From assembly GCA_021521415.1 (NCBI GenBank), contig JAIQDT010000671.1:248001-312000 (forward strand): DNA of 64,000 nt. The letters are read 5' to 3'. The number at the start of each line of letters is the position of its first letter. Position 1 is the first letter of the stretch. Both the position numbers and the translations under genes were made by a program. This DNA comes from Bidens hawaiensis (lineage: Eukaryota > Streptophyta > Magnoliopsida > Asterales > Asteraceae). This document shows, one piece after another, positions 33,774 to 43,772 of the stretch. Under the pieces are notes generated by a model. The model did no database searches and was not told the origin of the DNA. It saw only the letters and a program-made list of their open reading frames with translations.

Positions 33774-35212
33774 TATTCCCCCTTGGACGTTGCTTGCGAA
33801 TTGCTGTAAACACCTCTTGCAATCTTCAGTCAATCTCTGCTCTGGCTTGATAATCACGTGGTAGAATACCATCATTGCAGCAGATTCCCCCTTAGACTGA
33901 ACTCTCAGTTAATGATGCAAAGTGTTCTCCATTGCTGACATCTTCAGACAAAACAATCTGTTTAAAAACAACCAACTATAGAAATTCCCCCTCAGATGTT
34001 GGCGTGTATCCCAATATATAGACGTGTAAGCTCATATCGTCTTCCGCTGACTTAATAATGTATTGGGAAATCTTCGATGAGGCTTCCGATCCACAGCTAC
34101 TCCCCCTAAACATATTAGTTTGTATGCAGATTCATCATCGGAGACAAAGACACATCATTAACTTCGTGATTGCGAATCACCATTCTTCAACAGAATTCCC
34201 TCCACAAAGCGGAATTCTCACATGCGGAAAATAAATATTTGACGCTGATTGGCCCATAAATAGTCAGATGCTCCTGACTACCCCACAATAAGTCAAACTC
34301 AGATTCTCTCCACAAAGCAGAATCTTCAGAATGCGGAAAATAAATTAAACTTGGTTGGCCCATAAATAGTCAGATGCTCCTGACTACCCCACAATAACTC
34401 ATCAGTAATCAGTTTTCTCTGTTCTTCTGTGTTCTTATATCAATCACCACTGTAGAAGCTCAATGAACAAGGGGTTATCCATTAAACTTGTAAACGATAA
34501 TTCCTTCAGGTGATTGTGCTTTGTTCATTGCCCCAATTTGCCGCTTTAACCATTAAACATTTAAACGCTCTGACTTTGCCGACAAATATCAGTGAAAATT
34601 TCACTGTCACCAAACTTTTTCTGGATTGTAATCAACTTGTATAGGATGTCCAGAAAAATCTTATCACTGACCCGAAAATTAACCGAAAATTTCCCGGAAA
34701 TTTTGTCGGAAAAAATTTTATTTTTGCCAAACTTTTTCAGAAGACTTCCCGACTGATAAAAATGGCTTGGGCAAATTTTCGTGTAAGCAGGCGTTCCAGA
34801 CTTTTTTTTTTTTTTTTTGGTCTGGAACATGTTCGATCGAATAGGGCTCATTCGGTCGAATGAAGCACAGATTCGATCGGATGAAGAACTGGTTCGATCA
34901 GCTATTTGAATTTGACACTTTGAGCGGGAAAACCAGTTCGATCGAATACAATCTGATTCGATCGAATGAAGTCAATCGAATGGGCGGGAAAACTGGCGTT
35001 TGAATTTGACACTTTTGAGCCGGAAGACCTACTCGATCGAATCAGCCAATCGAATAGGCCTATTCGATCGAATGGCAGATTCGACTCCTTCATCGCCAGC
35101 CCAGAAAACGCGAAGAACACGAAGAACACACCAACAGTTTAACGTCCATAACGCATAAAATCAAGAGCTCGGCTTGCTAGATCGGTTGTTAGACCCTTCT
35201 AGCGGTAACCGT
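33774..35212 (-). other. Non-coding body of the right E3 unit
   Basis: This is a small non-autonomous body with no gag, pol or accessory frame. It contains four CCCCCT purine-tract motifs (33776, 33886, 33986, 34101), a two-copy tandem repeat (34193-34400), and a palindrome cluster of TTCGATCGAA type (34830-35090). With its LTRs it is 2.4 kb, the size of a small non-autonomous LTR element. Confidence 0.75.
34193..34400. repeat. Two-copy tandem repeat of about 105 bases
   Basis: Units at about 34193-34300 and 34301-34400 share CTCCACAAAGC, ATGCGGAAAATAAAT, then GGCCCATAAATAGTCAGATG and CTCCTGACTACCCCACAATA. CCCATAAATAG on the plus strand is TATA-like. Confidence 0.85.
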
Positions 35213-35225
35213 GGCTCTGATACCA
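35213..35225 (-). other. Primer binding site of the right E3 unit
   Basis: GGCTCTGATACCA, reading TGGTATCAGAGCC on the element strand, two bases from the right LTR-b. Confidence 0.85.
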
Positions 35226-35227
35226 AT

Positions 35228-35707
35228 TGTTGGTTCAGTCGGGACCGAGACGATCCGAGCCGGTTCGAGACGGAAGGTTTGATAACCAAAGACGGATAGA
35301 AACAAACACGAAACAAACGATTTCATTGATAAAAACGAAAGATTACATGCTTGTTAAACACTGAAATCACGATCTATGGCAGGGGGAGGTCGAGCATGGC
35401 CTCCCCCCTCATCCGGACAGCACCTGGGCGCCGGGCACGCAAATCCTTTTTTCAAACCACGCCTGAAAGCTGGGTATTTATACCCACTGCTATTCGATCA
35501 GGACTCATTCGATCGAATGAGTCCTATTCGATCGAATAGCAGACTCATTCGATCGAATCAGAGACTGGTTCGATCGAATAAGTATCCATTTGAAAAAGCT
35601 CTTTCGAATGGATGACTTTCGGCGTGGACCACTATCTAGGTGTACAGCATACAACATAAACAATCTAAACTATTCGCCAAGCGACGGCCACAAAACATGC
35701 ACCAACA
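35228..35707 (-). repeat. LTR-b, outer right LTR of E3
   Basis: 480 bases ending GCACCAACA directly before AAGTG (35708-35712). It matches the middle copy over its full length. TATA at 35475-35482 with TTCGATCGAA sites upstream (about 35508-35580). Confidence 0.9.
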
Positions 35708-36349
35708 AAGTGTGCTATTGAATATGATCTGCAGGAATCTCGGGTACTGTAAAAATCTCTTTCTTTCCGGTTTCTTTAGATTCCCTACTAGCCCATCAAA
35801 TATCATCTTGGAAAAATTAAATGGCAGATCATAGATTGTTCCAACGGTGGCATTTGCTAGATCAAGACTCATCAGGGTCCACGATCCCTTTCTAGGAGCA
35901 AATCCATGTATGATGTGATGAATAAGAAATCTGTACAACATTGGAAATAAGCCCTTCTGAAACTGTCCCTCATGGACATTTCCTTGATACCCCATAGTTT
36001 CTCTGAAAATCTTCAACAGATGCTTTGTATCGAAGCTGATGTGATTGTGATCATCGTCATTTAGTCTTAAACATCTTCTGATCAATCTTTCAGTGATATG
36101 TATTTCCTGTCTGGCCACGGTCGCCTCGATTCGTCTTTCATTACCGTCTTCAATAAGCTCTGCTGATCTCTAGAAATCCAAAGAGTGATTTTTGTAGATA
36201 ATCGGGCATTCAGTGAGTGCAAAGCTAATGTTTGACTTTGCCATCCATACGATCATCCTAGCCATCGGTTCATTTTCTGGTGTTACTTGTAGTAGTGCGC
36301 ACATATTGTGCTTTGGCTCAAACACATACTTCGGCTCGTTGTCTGCCAT
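35708..36349 (-). pseudogene. E2 accessory frame, N-terminal part
   Basis: An ATG at 36349-36347 begins MADNEPKYVFEPKHNM. The frame has one TAG at 36172-36170 (codon 60), then continues unbroken in the same frame through RQEIHITERLIRRCLRL, LYRFLIHHIIHGFAPRK, FNFSKMIFDGLVGNL and RFLQYPRFLQII to the insert at 35707. It is the same domain as the first part of the E3 accessory frame. The remainder lies at 28232-24698. A TATA box and motif array upstream (36724-38380) suggest its own promoter. Confidence 0.82.
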
Positions 36350-36723
36350 ATTTGTAAAACATACACAAACATATTCAAAGTGAAATTAGACATAAAGTTT
36401 AAAACTTTAGACAATTTCAAGTTATAAAAATGAAGAAGAAAGAGAGAAATCTTCAAGAACCTGTTCTTCGACAAATAAATAACCTAAACACATAAACAGA
36501 GTGTTAGTACTTGAATACATAATCAAGTCACAATCACAATCTAATCGTGATCGGAAAACATAAAATTTTATGCTTACCTAGTCGGAAATAAGTGGCTGAT
36601 AAAAATTAGGGTTTGGATTAATCTTGAATTCGATTAGTCGGTTATTTTTTTTAGTAAGAGAGAGTTGCAGTGGAAGGAGAGAGATAGAGGGAAATAATGT
36701 AGAAGAAATTTGCCTAAGTCCCT

Positions 36724-38380
36724 CTTTTATACATTTTGAAAGTGGGTTTTAAATGCTTTTTGTCTTCTTGTGAATTACTAGCTGTCAACCAGTAACGTTA
36801 TCCACTTGATATATTAAAAACATTTAATCTCATTTAAAATCATAAGACCTTACTCGAAAATTTAATTTAACCAAAGTCTACTCGATCTTTTTCCACTAAC
36901 AACCTTACTCGGTCAAATTTTACTCGAAAACTTTTCATTTTGAATGTGAAGTTTGCCCGAATACTTCTCTATTTAAACCTTGCTCGATCAAGTAAATTAA
37001 TTTAAAGTTAAGATATAATGAAGAAAGCTTACCCGAAATACTTGATTTCTTGAGAAATAAATCGCAAGACAAATAATCAAATATAGTCATCAAATAAACA
37101 TTCTTACTAAGAATCAATTAAGATCCTCCAAAAATTTCTCAAATTCAAATTAAAACTTATCTAGCATGAACCCTAAAAAACATAATCACTAACATATTCA
37201 AACAACGTATTCATTCAAGTAGGAATCACTTAAACAATTTCATTATACCAACTTACATAATCAATCAACGCATTCATTCAAGTATGCTTGTATGAAGATT
37301 GTGCTCGAGCACTCTGTCAAATGTAAAGTGTGCTCGGACAACAATCTTGTGCCAAGTATACTCGAATAACTTTCATATAATACAAAGTGTGCTCGAAACC
37401 AAATTCTAGCAGACAGTGTACTCGGAAAGTTGGGTTTTGAAAATTACCAAGTATATTAAAGGAACACAAGTGTACCCGAAATATAAGGTGTGCTCGGAAA
37501 ACAAAGTTTGCCCGAAAACACTTGTAATTTCAAAGAAATCATAAACATATATATCACAGAGCATGCTCGGAATGAAATTAAACACATAAACATTTAAGTG
37601 TGCAACAGTCTAAAATTTCATAGAGCTTGCTCGAAAATCCTAAGTTAGCATAATGCTTGCTAGGATAAACACATTCAAACATCAGGTATGCCCTTGTTCG
37701 AGGGAACTTATCATATCAAACCATACCCGAAAAGTGACAAACTTAAACAGTAACATCTAAGCGTGCCCGGAAAGATTAACAAGTCTTTCCTAACAACATA
37801 TTCACTCAAAGCTTACTCGGTGTACTCACTTAAGTTCACAAAGTTTGCTTGGAAACACAATCAGCATATAATATGCATAGCTTACTCAAAACTAGCATAT
37901 AACATGCATAGCTTGCTCGAAACAAGAATTTCTTGTTAAAAGATAGCTATTTCAACACATAATCATCTCAAGACTTCAAGCTTACTCGGGAAAGTGAGTT
38001 CAACAGTGTACTCTACCCGAAAAGTGTAAACACTTCAAAGTATGCTCGAAAATCAGAAAGTTAGTCAGAAATGACTAAGCTTACTCGGAAAGGTTGAAAA
38101 CTGTCAAACCTTACCCGAAACAACATATTCACACATAATCAACTGTTCTGTACTCGGAAAGGTTGTAGTTCAATAACCTTACCCGAAAATACATATTCAA
38201 ACAGTTTGTGCTCGAGAAGGTAGAAATCATCAAACCTTACTCGAACTTACATATTCAGACATAATCAACTGTTTTGTACTCAGAAAGGTTATAATTCAAT
38301 AACCTTACCCGAAAATACGTATTCAAACAGTTTGTGCTCGAGAGGATTAGAAATCATCAAACCTTACTCGAACTTACATA
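36724..38380 (-). promoter_or_regulatory. Candidate internal promoter: TATA box plus TACTCGA-type motif array in the E2 spacer
   Basis: CTTTTATA at 36724-36731 reads TATAAAAG on the element strand, 375 bases before the accessory ATG. Upstream, from 36846 to about 38370, I count more than 30 copies of a short word T-(A/G)-C-(T/C)-C-G-(A/G), in two clusters (36846-37035 and 37310-38370). The same word fills the E2 LTR upstream of its TATA box. The likeness of LTR and spacer suggests a second transcription start for the accessory frame; this is inference. Confidence 0.5.
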
Positions 38381-40266
38381 TTCAGCCTATTTTAGGCAAA
38401 ATGCAACACTTTTTGACTTAAACCACTTTTCAAAAACATTTCTAAGTTATGTATCATTTCAGAACATAGTTTAAGAGCAAATGGTGCATTAAGAGATCAA
38501 ATTTCAGTTATACTTCACTTCAAAGCAATTTCTTTTATAAACTGAAAAGATCTCAGGAATGGGATCATATTGACTAAGTAGCTATCTAATTACTTCACTC
38601 TCAGCATTATTATGACAACTTAGATAGGTTAACAGCAGGTATAAACTTAGCATTATTTTCATCTCTTTGGTGATATGATTAAGATTCAATTTGAGCATAA
38701 TGCAATAATGGTCAACACTGTGCTATGATGCCTCGTATCTCTTCTCAAAGCTTATTTGGCTTTCCCCAGATCACCCCAATTTGACTCCAACCTCCTATAT
38801 TTGGTCAAAAATAGTTTTTGTATGACAGAACTTATTGTATTTTTGCAATTTTGATATTCAAACATGTATAGAGGTTGAACGTTGGACTTACAGTTAGCAA
38901 CATGCCTTTCATTCAAAATGAGACAGTTTTTGTCAACATCTTTGTAGTTCTTGTTGTAACCCTCTTGTTTGATAAAATATCAAAAACATTTATCAACTTT
39001 TGGTTGATTTATTCATTCTTCCCCTTGTTTTTGATATTTTCTCAAATTTTCTTAAAGCATGTTCTTTGTCATATATAAAAAAATGTTTCATTTTGGTTGA
39101 CCAAATAACAACAGGCTTGTGTATGACTGGGTAATCACTTTTCTGCCATATCATTCGTAGAGATCTATCTTGAGACATGCAAAACAACTATGCATCTCCA
39201 CATAAAGATTAGCATTTTCATTATGTTTATATCACCTTAGATTTTACATCATCATGGGAAAGCAACCATACATGTTAATGACTATACTAAGGCCTTTTTA
39301 GCCTATTAAATCCATATGATCAGCTAAGTAGTCAATGTACTATCATTTCCCAAAAATACAGTTTAATATTCAATCACCCCAATATCTCTTTCTTATCAGG
39401 TTAATGGCTATCCTGTTTTGACTAAAAGTGGTCAACAGGACCAAACATACATGTGAATATATGTCCTGTCAAAGTCAGAGTTATTGACATAGTTTTAAGT
39501 GAATGAATAAGAAACAAGTCATAATTGCCCCAAATGCATTCAGTTTTCAGGTCAATGGCTATCCTTTGAATCTATAGAGATTTAAGGACCAAACATACAT
39601 AAGTGCATGTCCTTCCAACTGGGCAAGTGACATAATTTTCAGCAAAAACAACTATTTGAGATCTTTCCCTTTAAAAATCCTTCTTTTAAGCTTCTTAAAA
39701 GCTTGAACTGAATAATATTATCATATCTCAACACCATTAATCAACTTGCTCATGTTTTGACCAAAATATAGTATTTATGCAAAATTCATTATAAATTTCA
39801 TTGAATCACATAATTTTGACATAAAACACATTTTGACATAAACAGTTGCATCACATACTCAAATCTTAATCATTCTATCATCATCAAGAAAAACAGACTG
39901 TAATATCATTCAATGTCTATTCTACCTTAACAACTTCAGAAGATCAGATTAAGAACATATTCAAGTAACCATAAACATGTGATTACCCATGACATTATAT
40001 AAGCAATTAATCTCACCTAAGCAGATCAAATTACTTATCATAACATCAGATCAGTTAACAAGATAGTCAAGTATTATCATCAAATTCAACCAAATTGCAC
40101 AAATATTTACTCAAGCACCTATCAGTTAACATCAACACAGTGACATAATCAAAACATATTGAACAACATATTCAGCAGCATATTCAGCAACATATTCAAC
40201 TTGTGTAACCTCTTCTAAAATATTCAAGTAGCACATAGAGGTACACAACTAAGCACACATCCTTAA
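38381..40266 (-). other. Remainder of the E2 spacer between pol and the accessory frame
   Basis: AT-rich sequence with no supported coding frame. It contains a loose internal repeat (AATGGCTATCCT... followed by GGACCAAACATACAT, near 39404-39460 and 39550-39600) and a short CATATTCAGCA repeat near 40165-40200. Confidence 0.6.
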
Positions 40267-42351
40267 TCAGATTTCATCAGAGTTGATCATCCCCAGGGCT
40301 TTCAAAAGAAAGTTGAACCGGGTTCTATCAAGTGGTTTGGTGAACAGGTCAGCCAGATTATCACTTGTATCAACTCTTTGCATGTCAATCAAACCCTTTT
40401 CACTACAATCTCTGATGAAGTGATGTCTGATTTCAATATGCTTAGTCTTAGAATGTTGCACAGGATTCTTAACAGTAAAATATGCAGCAGTATTATCAAT
40501 CAGAATAGGGGTGTTTAGAAAGTTCAAACCATAGTCCAGCATCTGATTCTGAATCCAGAGGACTTGTGCACAGCAGGCAGATGCAGCAACATATTCAGCT
40601 TCTGCATTGGAGATTGACACTGTGGTCTGTTTCTTGCATTGCCATGACACTAGCCTTTCACCCAAAAACTGGCATCCTCCTGATGTTGACTTTCTACTCA
40701 TATTACATCCATCATAATCACTGTCTGTATATGCAATCAGATCAAAGGATTGGTTCTTTGGATACCAAATCCCTAAGTCTGGTCTTCCCTTCAAATATCT
40801 GAATATTCTTTTCATAGCATTCATGTGGGAGAATTTTGGATTTGACTGGAACCTAGCACATACACACACAGCTAACATGATATCTGGTCTTGTTGCAGTC
40901 AGATACATCAGAGATCTAATCTTTGCTCTGTATTCATGTTCATCAACTAACTCCCCCTTTTCATCAGCTATCATCTTTTCTTTGGTGTCCATTGGAGTTG
41001 AGGCAGCCTTGTAGTCATGACAGTTGAACTTATTCAGAATGTCCTGCACATACTTAGCTTGGTGAATGAAGATTCCTTCATCCTTTTGTTGAACTTGTTG
41101 TCCCAGAAAGAAATTCATTACACCCATGGAACTCATGCTGTACTTGGACTTCATCACCTCTTCAAACTCCAAACACATATTTTCATTTGTAGATCCAAAG
41201 ATGATATCATCAACATAGACTTGTACAAGCAGCAAATCTGACCCTTGTCTTTTGTAGAAGAGTGTCTTGTCAATGGCTCCCCTTGTGAAGCCATTTTCAA
41301 GTAAATGAGTTGATAACTCATCATACCATGCTCTAGGAGCCTGATGTAAACCATAAAGGGCTTTGTTTAGCTTATACACCCTGTTTGGATACATGGGATC
41401 CTCAAAACCTGGTGGTTGAGTCACATATACTTCTTCATCAATCTTTCCATTAAGGAATGCAGATTTGACATCAAGCTGGAATACCTTAATGTTCTTTGAG
41501 GCAGCATATGCAAGAAAAATCCTTATGGCTTCCAGTCTTGCAACTGGTGCAAACACTTCCTCAAAGTCTATCCCTTCCTTTTGAAGACATCCCAGTGCTA
41601 CAAGTCTAGCTTTGTTCTTAATCACCAAACCCCTTTCATCCCTTTTGTTTCTGAACAACCATTTGGTTCCTATTGCATATCTGTCATGTGGCTTGTCTAC
41701 AAGATCCCATACATGTAAATCTCTAAACTGAGCCAGTTCCTCTTGCATTGCCTCTACCCAACTATTGTCTTTTAAAGCTTGAGCAATATTCTTTGGTTCT
41801 AATTGGGATAGAAAGCAAGAGTACAGACAGATGTTAGCTATTTCAGAATGCCTTCTTGTTACTCTTTCATGCAGGTCACCAATGATATTTTCAGCAGGAT
41901 GATTCTTTTCAACAGTAGGAGTTTGTATTATCATATTTGTAGACAAATTTGTGTCAAGATTTGTTTCATTGATTTCAGGTTCTTCAATGATCAAATCAGC
42001 TTCTGCATCATGAAACTCTGGTGCTTCATCATTATGTTGTCTTGAAGTGGATGCACCATTGTTTCCCAGATTCAAACTTTGAAACAAGTCTTGAAATCTT
42101 GCTGTTGTTGCAGCTTCTTCATCATTTGTTATGTTGCCTGTGTCACTCCCATTATGAACATGATCATTTTGTACATCAGTACTATCTTGACTTGTCATTT
42201 CCTGATCTTGTTCAATGTCATTGTTTGAGGAGCTATTCACAAAAAATGTATTCTTTTTCTGTTCTAGCAACTTTCTTCCACAATTCTTCCAAGTCCAGTT
42301 CTTTCTTCTTATTTTCTTCAAGTAAACTGGTCTTGTAGAATGTATCATCAA
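40267..42351 (-). CDS. E2 reverse transcriptase and RNase H (open 694-codon segment of pol)
   Basis: RVT_2-type copia [48 protein letters not shown] (about residues 198-268), [12 protein letters not shown] (291-302, first catalytic Asp), [13 protein letters not shown] and [11 protein letters not shown] (379-389). Copia RNase H follows with YTDSDYDGC (541-549), [11 protein letters not shown] (Glu 584) and LIDNTAA, then [11 protein letters not shown] near the end. The segment is uninterrupted with both RT Asp boxes present. It is not a separate gene: upstream pol is in another frame, joined in the ancestor near 42260, so the first 30 or so codons are a frameshifted overlap. Confidence 0.9.
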   Translation of the reverse strand: MMIHSTRPVYLKKIRRKNWTWKNCGRKLLEQKKNTFFVNSSSNNDIEQDQEMTSQDSTDVQNDHVHNGSDTGNITNDEEAATTARFQDLFQSLNLGNNGASTSRQHNDEAPEFHDAEADLIIEEPEINETNLDTNLSTNMIIQTPTVEKNHPAENIIGDLHERVTRRHSEIANICLYSCFLSQLEPKNIAQALKDNSWVEAMQEELAQFRDLHVWDLVDKPHDRYAIGTKWLFRNKRDERGLVIKNKARLVALGCLQKEGIDFEEVFAPVARLEAIRIFLAYAASKNIKVFQLDVKSAFLNGKIDEEVYVTQPPGFEDPMYPNRVYKLNKALYGLHQAPRAWYDELSTHLLENGFTRGAIDKTLFYKRQGSDLLLVQVYVDDIIFGSTNENMCLEFEEVMKSKYSMSSMGVMNFFLGQQVQQKDEGIFIHQAKYVQDILNKFNCHDYKAASTPMDTKEKMIADEKGELVDEHEYRAKIRSLMYLTATRPDIMLAVCVCARFQSNPKFSHMNAMKRIFRYLKGRPDLGIWYPKNQSFDLIAYTDSDYDGCNMSRKSTSGGCQFLGERLVSWQCKKQTTVSISNAEAEYVAASACCAQVLWIQNQMLDYGLNFLNTPILIDNTAAYFTVKNPVQHSKTKHIEIRHHFIRDCSEKGLIDMQRVDTSDNLADLFTKPLDRTRFNFLLKALGMINSDEI

Positions 42352-43179
42352 AGTCTTCAGAATAAATCTTGAATGACTTTATCAATTTTTCATGATCAAA
42401 TAGCCATGTTGCACCACTGACTGTGTTGAATTGATTCTCATTAAAAATAATGTCAGATGACTCTATCACACTCATGTGATCTTTCACATAAACTCTGTAA
42501 GCCTTTGAGTGAGTAGAATATCCAACAAAGAAACAGTCTAGTGACTTAGTTTGAAACTTGTTCAAATAGTCTCTAGTGTTTAATAAGAAACATTTGCAGC
42601 CAAAGGCTTGAAGAACTTGATGTAAGGCTTTCTTTTGTTGAAAATCTCATATGGAGTTTTATCATGCCTTTTGTTCACAAGCACTCTGTTCTGAACATAA
42701 CAAGCAGTGTTGATTGCTTCAGCCCAGAATGTGACAGGTAAGTTAGCATCAGCCAACATGGTTCTTGCAGCTTCTATTAGTGTTCTGTTTCTCCTTTCTG
42801 CAACACCATTTTGTTCAGGAGTTCTTGGAGCTGAAAATTGTTGAAGTATTCCTTTCATAGCACAAAATTCTTCCATAACTCCAATCTTGAACTCAGTACC
42901 ATTGTCACTTCTCAGCATCTTCACTTTCTTATTCAGCTTGTTTTCAATCATTGTGACACAACCTTTAATCAACTCAGCAGTCTCATCTTTAGTGCTTAGG
43001 AAATAAACCCAAGTATATCTTGAATAGTCATCAATGATCACCAAACAGTATCTTTTCTTTCCAATACTTGGTACACTCACAGGACCAAAAAGATCCATGT
43101 GAAGTAACTCAAGTGGTTGATCAATTGAGTTGATGAGCTTTGTCTTATGAGTAGACTTGTGTTGTTTTCCCTTCGACAT
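42233..43179 (-). pseudogene. E2 integrase, frameshifted
   Basis: From 43179 the frame gives LELLHMDLFGPV (first catalytic Asp), VIIDDYSRYTWVYFL, KMLRSDNGTEF (second Asp) and PRTPEQNGVAERRNRTL (Glu), then ACYVQNRVLVNKRHDKTPYE. A shift near 42590 moves it to the frame of 42565-42233 (YLNKFQTKSLDCFFVGYSTHSKAYRVY). A further shift near 42260 leads into RT. The DDE residues are present but the polyprotein is broken twice here. Confidence 0.88.
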
Positions 43180-43772
43180 GAGTCACAATGATCATCTGAC
43201 TTAAATTCTCTTGTAGGTAAACCAATCACATGTTCACCCTTGACCAGTCTATTCATATTCTTTAAGTTCACATGACACCACTTCCTATGCCACAATTTAG
43301 ATTCATTTTTAGTGGCTTTGGACACAAAACATGCACCACCTCTTGAAATAGCATCTTTCATATTCAACTCATACAAGTTGCCATTTCTTGGTGCCATCAT
43401 CATAATCATTTCAGGTGGGATCACAAACTCAGGTTTTAAGATGAAACAATGAGAATCATCAAAACTGACTTTGTAACCCTTATCACACATTTGAGACATA
43501 CTCAACAAATTGTATTGTAGTCCCTCAACATGAAAGACATTGTCAAAAGACACCTTCCCATTTGTCAATATCCCTTTACCCACAATCTTTCCTCCATTTT
43601 CATCACTCCCAAAGGCAACTGGACTCTCATACTTCTCTACATAATTCACAAGTGACCTCTTGTCACAAGTCATGTGCCTAGAAAAACCACTATCCATATA
43701 CCATATATCATTCAATGGAGTGGCCTGTTCCTGTACAAAGAGAAATTTGATTAGTTCAGTGATGAGATGCAA
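43077..43772 (-). pseudogene. E2 protease and pre-integrase domain
   Basis: The frame has the aspartic protease motif WYMDSGFSRHM, then GSDENGGKIVGKG and LLSMSQMCDKGYKVSF. The GAG_pre-integrase zinc region follows: LWHRKWCHVNLKNMNRLVKGEHVIGLP and CDSC. It overlaps gag by about 20 bases in the -1 frame. A shift after CDSCRR leads to the integrase frame. DSG is followed by FSRH where related elements have CSRH. Confidence 0.85.

Larger units (their letters stand above)
28233..35707 (-). mobile_element. E3: composite insert of three LTR units with two different LTR families
   Basis: On its own strand the order is LTR-b (35228-35707), primer site, non-coding body, PPT, LTR-b (33296-33773), primer site, spacer, accessory frame (31964-29071), PPT, LTR-x (28233-28679). 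The outer ends are TG...CA and the flanks carry AAGTG. No gag or pol is present in either body. LTR-x and LTR-b share only a loose resemblance at their ends, so they are not the paired products of one reverse transcription. The arrangement suggests recombination between cDNAs of two related families before integration, or later exchange. Confidence 0.8.
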
